From NCBI GenBank assembly GCA_963978905.1, contig OZ022256.1, positions 5,749,501 through 5,813,500 on the forward strand: 64,000 nt of DNA, given 5' to 3'. A program made the position numbers and the translations under genes. Origin of the DNA: Trichostrongylus colubriformis (Eukaryota > Nematoda > Chromadorea > Rhabditida > Trichostrongylidae). Below are positions 57,248 through 64,000 of this stretch, one piece after another (positions within the stretch are counted from its first letter, which is position 1; each line of letters begins with the position of its first letter). The notes below the pieces were generated by a model. The model searched no databases. It saw only the letters and a list, made by a program, of their open reading frames with translations, and was not told the origin of the DNA.

Positions 57248-57404
57248 TACATAGACGTTTGATACCTTGAGGAGCAGAAAAACGGGTGCAGGGAACATTG
57301 TGGCGTTTAGATGTCGCAGAACGATTGTGACAAGACCTCTTTTGAAAAATTCCACGAGCATGTGCTAACATTCACCCTGTGTTCATTGTTCTTATGTGAT
57401 ACAG

Positions 57405-57505
57405 ATAAAGTAGTTGTTAGATTTGTTGAAACCTTGAATTTAAAAAAAAACTACGAGGGATTAAAATGCGTTATTTTTTGTTCCAATATGACTGGTAAAC
57501 TGAAG
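57405..57505 (+). CDS. Possible orphan exon
   Basis: A 101-bp open segment lies between a good acceptor (TTATGTGATACAG) and a good donor (GTAAGA). It encodes KVVVRFVETLNLKKNYEGL followed by KCVIFCSNMTGKLK. No partner exon was found and no family is recognised. Confidence 0.18.
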
Positions 57506-58129
57506 GTAAGAGAGTATTTTTGTATAAATTATTTCCGGGGGTCTTGTTACGAAGAGTCAGTCCGATTTCTGCTTCGCACGGGCTTGAGACGGAAACAAAA
57601 CAGCTAGCACTATCCTCCTTTTGTTCTAATCTGTATGGGCAAGAAGGGAATACAGCGTTGTTGTAGCAGCTCATCATCATTATTATTATTACTTTAGTAT
57701 TATCATTTTTATATAATAATACAACTTTCGTCTATGTAAAATTTAGAAAGACGGAAGTTATCCTGTTTGCCATAAAATTGTTCAGGCGGTTAAGCAGGGA
57801 GCATCGAAAACTCATGGAGTTTTAAAATACATTCAAAAACTGTTTGGATGAGTGCCTGAGTCCGTGAAATTCTTTTCTATTTCATATCTTTTTTTTTCGT
57901 GGTTGTTGTTCACAGGTGATCTTATACTAGTTTTGCATTGTTCACCTTGACTCTCATTGTCTACGGTAATGCTGTAATCTGTCCTCGCAGAATTTACTTG
58001 TGTAATAAATAAATATGTATAATAAACTTGTCATTTATAGATGATGCTCACAATCAGCTCAGATGTTTACTTGACATGATAACCGAAATGACAGGAAACT
58101 AACTACTTGATCACTGCTGCGTGTATGTA
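57506..58129. other. No supported gene
   Basis: AT-rich sequence with a short ATT/ATC microsatellite at about 57675-57720 and several AATAAA-like words around 57995-58030. No coding signal was seen. Confidence 0.35.
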
Positions 58130-58841
58130 CAGGGGGAGCCAAAAAAGTAATTTTGTTCGCGGCTCTCCTACATCAGGTATACAAAACAGAGGGTAATGAA
58201 AGAGATGAAAGTATTAGGGCAAAATATCCCTGAAAAGTTCCTCTCAAAGCAGGGACAAGCTGTGGCTCACTACTTTCACCGTCACAAAAATATGGAGCCT
58301 TCAGTAAGCACAGTTGGGCTGTAGAGCACCTACGGCATTGGTCTGCCTGAAACAGCAGAGCCAGCTTTCGTGGGAGGTCTCTCGTGGGAAGATTCCCAGT
58401 GACTGATCCATCGGTTCAAAGAAATCACAGAGCTCTCGCTGTTTGGACTACGCTGCTATGATCCGAAGTGTAGTACATTCTTAATGACTTAAACCCACCT
58501 CGGCAGGGGTTTCAGTGATAATGGCACGCTCTTGCTCTTGAAAACGAAGGGCGCTATGAACCCGGAGGAAAGAGAACGTTCAAAAACACCACCCAATAAG
58601 AATCCCCTCAGATACCCAGAGTGAACGGATCTCAGCATGTGAACGAGGGTGACGAAATTTGGATGTTGTCCAAATCATGTTCACGCAGAAGAAGCTCCCG
58701 ATCCTGCTGTTACAAAGTTTAGTTATAAAGTGAGGTGCGCTCTTGAATTTGCGGATGGAAATACCCTGTCAGAGTTTGCTGAAGTTCGATTAATGTGGGA
58801 ATGGAAAAAAAGGAAAAAATTACATTTTTTGGCACCCCCAG
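58130..58841. mobile_element. Tc1-like non-autonomous element
   Basis: The ends are CAGGGGGAGCCAAAAAAGTA and the complement of CTGGGGGTGCCAAAAAATGTA, with TA directly outside both (58128-58129 and 58842-58843). The 712-bp interior has no long transposase frame. Partial relatives of its left part lie at 17360-17500 and 28640-28790. The type of ends is that of Tc1/mariner superfamily elements. Confidence 0.7.
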
Positions 58842-59460
58842 TATATTCTATTGCCAACCTCAGTGACAGCCTAGCCCACTCATGATCCAGTTCTGCAGTA
58901 TTGATAGGCATTGTCTCCGCCTCTCTGTGTGACCTTTGTTGAACCAGTTATTTTCTAGTCTGCCTTGCATATAAGCACTGTTGATACAAAGCACCTCTTG
59001 GTTTGAAGGCCACCCACTCTACCCTTGGTGTCACTTAAGGGAAGTCCCGAATTTTCCGTGTAGTATAGCAGTCATCATCTGTGTGATTTGATGTGGAATT
59101 TCCTCTTTATCTGATCGCCTCATCTGCTGATGGATTAAACCTTTCAAAAACCGGATGTTATTTGAGTTCCTGGACAATTTCAACGTTTTCAAACTTTTTA
59201 GAAGGGGTAATTATATTTGATGAATGTTCGCTGGTTCTTTTCAGCCTCGGTTAGTTTCACTCTGCGTTATTTACTGCATTATATTCTGTCGTACGGTGCA
59301 ACGACATTCCTTGCATGTCGAATTTTCAGATGCTTTTTGATTATTCATAGGGAATTTCAGGGAGTTTGTCCCATGAAATGTCGTCAACCATTATGCTGAG
59401 TCATTGCAATAGCTATAAATGATGAGACAATGTTTACGAATTCAGTCTGGTGTTGCAGGA
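58842..59460. other. No supported gene; promoter side of transthyretin-like exon
   Basis: This is the 5-prime side of the exon at 59461. A 60-residue frame at 59217-59399 is hydrophobic but unrecognised. No specific regulatory motif was identified. Confidence 0.3.
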
Positions 59461-59604
59461 TGAAAGCTGTGTTTCTGCTTCTCACTTTGGTGCTTGTCGC
59501 TGTGATCGATGCCAAGAAACAGTCTATAACAGTGAAAGGAGTCACTGTTTGCAACAAAAAGCGACTCGCTGATGCCACGGTTGAACTCTGGGAGAGAGAT
59601 CGAC
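59461..59604 (+). CDS. Transthyretin-like secreted protein, first exon only
   Basis: The ATG lies one base after TGTTGCAG, a likely spliced-leader acceptor. The exon ends at GTGAGT with one spare base. It encodes a signal peptide (MKAVFLLLTLVLVAVIDA) and then the first half of a nematode transthyretin-like (TTL) domain: SITVKGVTVCNKKRLADA and VELWERDR. The Cys-Asn-Lys-Lys motif is usual in this family of small secreted proteins, which are abundant in parasitic nematodes. The second half, normally an acidic loop followed by a second Cys pair and a Tyr-rich end, was not found between 59605 and the end of the window. The next intron may be very long (it would span the 61330-62710 palindrome), or the gene is a fragment. 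Confidence 0.72.
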
Positions 59605-61329
59605 GTGAGTTTTTTTATATTTTAAAAATATCTAATTTCACCCATAGATCGCATGTCAAAACGCATTTCGGATCCGTCGCTGGTATAGAATTCATCCCCA
59701 GATATCCAGAAAAATCTCGTCCGCTCTCAGTGTCCGTCCTCGGGGTCAGGCAACGGGTTGAGGGAAATCTTCGAAGAGCATCCCCATCCCCCCCCCCCCC
59801 CCACCTCCTTCAATGGGTGGTGTTGGTGGTATGCTAAGGTGCCCCTATAATATCATCAGTCGATTACCGTAATTATCAGCTATTGACAGCTATTAGTATA
59901 ATATAATATAACAGCTACTATTAATTGCTATGTAGCTATTAATGTAATATATTAGCTATATTGTAATATAATAGGTATTAATACTAGTAAAAAATACGAT
60001 TATCTATCGACAACTTTCAGAGACCACTTGATCTCTCTAAAAACAAAAAAAAAAAAACAGAATAGATTCATGACGAATCGTCGAGTAAGGTCTCAATAGT
60101 GATATTCTTGTCAATAGGAGCGGAAGGCTACGAGGGGCAAAGCTGCTGGTGGAAACATCAGATTTCCCAAGCCTTTCTCAGACCATTTCCTATGGGATTA
60201 AATGGCACAAGAACGATACATCGCCGAAGTAACATTACACGCCCACTAACTAGGGAAGGTATTTTACTTCCCATGGAACTTTGAAATGAGACCCAGGGGG
60301 ATCGATAAAGCTTTGAACGCTGATTATAACTGTGAAAACCAAAATTGCTACCTGGCATTCTGAAGCAAGTTACGATGGGTCAAAGTTTGCCTGTGACACC
60401 TCATTGGCGAGGCACTTTGCCATCAGACGGTTTGTCGAAATGGCCATTTGCAATGAGACACATATCACTGTACGCGGTTATAAATGCTGATCTCATATCT
60501 GTATTCAGAATCTGTCAAACAATTACCTGAATGAAGTTATGAAGTTTTTCTGAAAAAAAGAATAGTACCATTTCATGGTATGTTTGGGGGCCCATAGCGC
60601 GCGAGCCATACGTTTTCACGCAAAACCAGTGTGATTTTCGTGTTCAGGGGATCAAATTACCCTACAGGACAAGTTTTCAGCCAATTCGAGAATTTGACCA
60701 AATCTCGGAAAAAATGATGGGCTGTTGGCTGGCAACCCCTTTAACAAAGAAGAAGTTGTTGACCCTTGCCCAACAAATGCTCTCATTTGGCGCTTGTTAC
60801 GTGCGTTTAGTGTGATGGGCAAGTATGATAGGTATGTTTAGGTTATCTTGTTCAGCTTGCAGGATTTTTTGTGGAATGAAGTTCAAAAAACTCCTACTTA
60901 ACCCCTGGCCACCCCTAATTTTCCGAAGTTTGGCCAAAAACTGGATCCGGCTGGAAATTTGCACAGAGGGGTAATTCGACCCCCTGCGCGCGAATATCAT
61001 ACAAGGAAACGTTTAGAAGTGAAAGAAAAGCACTTACTGACAATGAAACACAAAATGCAAAAGAAGCCGCACCGGCGGGAAGCAAACCTACGACATCACG
61101 CCCGCAGAACCTGGGCACTACCATTGAGCCACGGAGGCCACTACTGGCACTGCGCTAGTCACGCTGATGACGAGGCGCCTCGCCATTGAGATGTCACAGG
61201 GAAACTTTGAGGCATCGTAACTCGCTTCAGAATGCCAGGTAGCGATTTTGGTTTTCACAGTTATAATCAGCGTTCGAAGCTCCATCGATCCCCCGGGTCT
61301 CATTTCAAAGTTCCATGGGAAGTAAAATA
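59605..61329. other. No supported gene
   Basis: The stretch contains a C13 run at about 59788-59802 and an AT-rich stretch of repeated AGCTATTA-like words (59880-60000). A minus-strand tRNA-like text lies near 61065-61140 (TGGCTCAATGGTAG, with a poor B box). A short segment at 60158-60360 recurs inverted at about 61190-61325 (TGCCAGGTAGC, TTATAATCAGCGTT, CGATCCCCC). That pair frames the left flank of the palindrome. Confidence 0.4.
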
Positions 61330-62710
61330 TTGGGTTGGGGAAAAAGTTCCCGCCGTTTTTTTCAACCCCGTTTTTTACATCGCTTTCTTCACCTTTCGAC
61401 AAAGCTTATATATGTTTTCGATAGGGCTTTTTCTGCTCTACAGAACACTGCTATTGGCCCTCCGACTCCTTCGACTATCTAAAATTTATGAGGTTTGGAA
61501 ATGAAGTGAGCTGAAGGCGAAAATTTGGCACTTGCGCACCTCATCTTTCTCGTCTGCCATCGAGATGAAAAAATGTATATGTATATGATTTCGATAGAGC
61601 TTTTTCAGCTCTACAGAATGGTGCCTCTGTTTATTTAAATCGCTCAACTTTTTGCTGTTTTTAAGACTCCAAAATGCAGTACTCGCAAAAGTGTGCACTT
61701 TCGTTATCTCCTCTTCCTCGCCTACCATCGAGATCGGAGAGAATACTCAGGCATGCATTCGATAGAGCTTTTTTTGCTCTACAAGATATTACCTTTCTTC
61801 TTTTGTATCCTCTCATATTTGAGCATGTAGAAATAAGTTTCCTCCTGTTTTTCAATTCGAAAGTGCGTGATGGAAATAGATTTCTTTGCCAGAGTATCTT
61901 GTATCATTCGATAGAGCTCTTTTCGCTCTGCAAGATAATGCTTGGGGTTATTGTTCAAACTGATTTTCGTCATTTTTTAGATCATTTAAAAGACGACGAA
62001 ATCAAGCATTTTCTTCACATGGTGTCGAAAATGCTCGATTTTGTCGACTTTTAAATGATCTAAAAAATGACAAAGATCAATTCAAACAAAAACCGTAAGC
62101 ATTGTCTTGTAGAGCGAAAAGAGCTCTATCGAATGATACAAGATACTCTGGCAAAGAAATCTATTTCCATCACGCACTTTCGAATTGAAAAACAGGAGGA
62201 AACTTATTTCTACATGCCAAAATATGAGAGGATACAAAAGAGGAAAGGTACCATCTTGTAGAGCAAAAAAAGCTCTATCGAATGCATATCTGAGTATTCT
62301 CTTCGATCTCGATGGTAGGCGAGGAAGAGGAGATAACGAAAGTGCACAAATTTGCGAGTACTGCATTTTTTTGTCTTAAAAACAGCAAAAAGTTGAGCGA
62401 TTCAAATAAACAGAGGCACCATTCTGTAGAGCTGAATAAGCTCTATCGAAATCATATACATATACATTTTTTCATCTCGATGGCAGACGAGAAAGATGAG
62501 GTGCGCAAGTGCCAAATTTTCGCCTTCAGCTCACTTCATTTCCAAACCTCATAAATTTTAGATAGTTGAAGGAGTCGGAAGGCCAATAGCAGTGTTCTGT
62601 AGAGCAGAAAAAGCTCTATCGAAAACATATATAAGCTTTGTCGAAAGGTGAAGAAAGCGATGTAAAAAACGGGGTTGAAAAAAACGGCGGGGACTTATTC
62701 CCCAACCCAA
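61330..62710. mobile_element. 1.38-kb palindrome with tandem-unit arms
   Basis: The element starts TTGGGTTGGGGAAAAAGTTC and ends with the complement of that type of end, with TA outside both ends (61328-61329, 62711-62712). The two arms, about 685 bases each, are almost perfect complements around a loop of roughly a dozen bases near 62018. Each arm consists of about four degenerate units of 149-173 bp. They are marked by CGATAGAGC, a T-rich run and GCTCTA (left arm at 61419, 61592, 61760 and 61909). The unit marker is itself a small hairpin. All open frames here come in mirror pairs, so none is a gene. The TA target and end type suggest the Tc1/mariner superfamily. Confidence 0.85.
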
Positions 62711-62712
62711 TA

Positions 62713-64000
62713 CCTTCCCTAGTAAGATTCATGAGCTACAGTCCATTTCAATTACGGCTGGCATGGAGAGGCCTACGGACTTGTATCGATTCTCTCACCC
62801 CGCCACACACTCTCACCCAACTCTGTGGGCCACGCCCCGTCAGCCTACGGGAACTGGACTGTATAGTGATTGGCCGACTTAATGGTGATGGTAGAGAGGC
62901 GTTCGGAAGGGTTTCGGTCGCATTTTTGAAGCAAAAAATAATCTAAATCCTTTCTGTAGCCGTTCTGTCGAAAAAGAATCACCAGTCGTCTGAAAGCTGA
63001 CGTGGAGGTGCCTAGTCCAGTGACGATACGGTTGAATTCAAAATTGATGACTACTATAGTACACCTTATTAATACACTCATGATAGATGAGAGGCGCTCT
63101 ACACATAACTTTTTGGATTGCAACAATTGCAACAATGATTGTATTCTATTGCTAAGCTAACTCTTATCACCCCTCCTTGTCACTGTTTTGTCATTTGTTC
63201 AAGAAGGATAGTCCGGTCAAGTCAGTAGTGTGTGCGAACTTTCTGTGTAGCCTTAACAAACCTCACGTATGGTGGATTTTATGGTCTTGGTGGTTATCGC
63301 TCTGGATGGTATGATTTTGGTGGCTATTGCTCTGAACATGGAACCATTTGAGGCCGTTGAAAGTTTGTTAGCTGGACTGGCAGCCCTTTCCTGTGATTCA
63401 TAGGCTGGTTTTCACGTAATATTCACTCATTTTCATGGGTTAAACATTTGAAAAGTAGTCAACGTTAAAAGTTTAGAAAGTATTGGCGTTCCTAAAGTTG
63501 GATGGCCGGTAAAAATTGCAGGACTATCTGTAATACTGATATCTGAGGAATACCTTTGATTTAGATCCAGATAGATAAATAGATCTGATTAGAGGACATT
63601 ATGATTTCCTATCATAATGACTTGTGGTTGAAGAGTGAGATTCGGGAAGCCATTTGCCCGACAATGAATAAACTGAAAAAATCGCTTGGAACCCGCAGAT
63701 GGGGGCGCTAATTTGCCGTGATTTCATCGGGAAACGTGCCTACCGGTATACCGTATCCCTGTCATCGAATGGAGCAGCGCCCGGTTCAGTGAAGCAGCGG
63801 AACACTGCATCCGATGGCTTATCTGGGATGGGGGAGGGCCAGGATGGGTCAGAAGGGCGTTTTCATAGCTCGGCTCAGACAGCTCCTTTCACCGTGACAA
63901 CACCACTACTTCCTCCTGTACCCCATACACCTCTCTCAGGACTGTAAAAGAGGACAAGACATAAAAATCATGTTGCTTTTCTCGAAACTTATTTATATGA
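62713..64000. other. No supported gene
   Basis: Short frames only. The 82-residue frame at 63699-63947 has no recognisable features. A second half of the transthyretin-like gene was looked for here and not found. Confidence 0.35.

Noticed and set aside
61674..62366. Paired open frames of 64-126 residues in the palindrome
   Set aside because: They occur as mirror-image pairs on opposite strands, as expected from complementary arms, so they are not genes.

Overview
The window looks like nuclear DNA from a parasitic clade V nematode, most like a hookworm (Ancylostoma/Necator type). The reasons are: small exons joined by short introns with TTTCAG-type acceptors; several start codons placed 0-6 bases after such an acceptor, as expected for spliced-leader trans-splicing; host gene families typical of these worms (C-type lectins, a transthyretin-like protein); and mariner copies resembling the hookworm 'bandit' type. 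No bacterial operons, rRNA genes, CRISPR arrays or credible functional tRNA genes were seen. Everything here was read by eye, so exon borders and repeat ends are proposals.

The host genes are few and lie between transposable elements. A B-type cyclin enters from the left edge on the minus strand (two exons, 144-476). An ANTP-class homeobox gene lies on the minus strand at 8421-10078, with a foldback MITE in an intron. A pair of duplicated four-exon C-type lectin loci lies on the minus strand at 18001-18830 and 35312-36091; each copy carries a different lesion. A 54-residue, three-exon gene of unknown function lies on the minus strand at 48552-48859. One orphan first exon of a transthyretin-like secreted protein lies on the plus strand at 59461-59604.

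The mobile elements include a young Ty3/gypsy LTR retrotransposon at 28791-33527. Its two 226-bp LTRs look identical and it has a 5-bp target duplication, a primer site, a polypurine tract, gag and pol; two frame changes interrupt it. A decayed RTE-type non-LTR element lies on the minus strand (about 19567-22030). There are at least four mariner loci (4200-5395, 41385-42285 plus a tandem fragment, 27103-28343, and 55743-57247). A Tc1-like non-autonomous element lies at 58130-58841, with partial relatives elsewhere. TTAA-flanked MITEs lie at 47426-47741 and 55796-56220, and a small cluster of tRNA-derived SINE-like units at 25139-25800.

The most striking structures are very large near-palindromes: 33945-34997, 38691-41384, 45478-46441 and 61330-62710. 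In two of them the arms are themselves built of degenerate tandem units (about 145 bp, and about 150-170 bp). That architecture recalls Drosophila Foldback elements but carries different sequence. Several insertions are nested, so relative ages can be read. A TTAA foldback sits inside a mariner reading frame, and the LTR element sits inside an older Tc1-like repeat. A 1-kb foldback sits beside one lectin copy but not the other, and a 1.85-kb minisatellite-bearing block splits one copy of a duplicated repeat.
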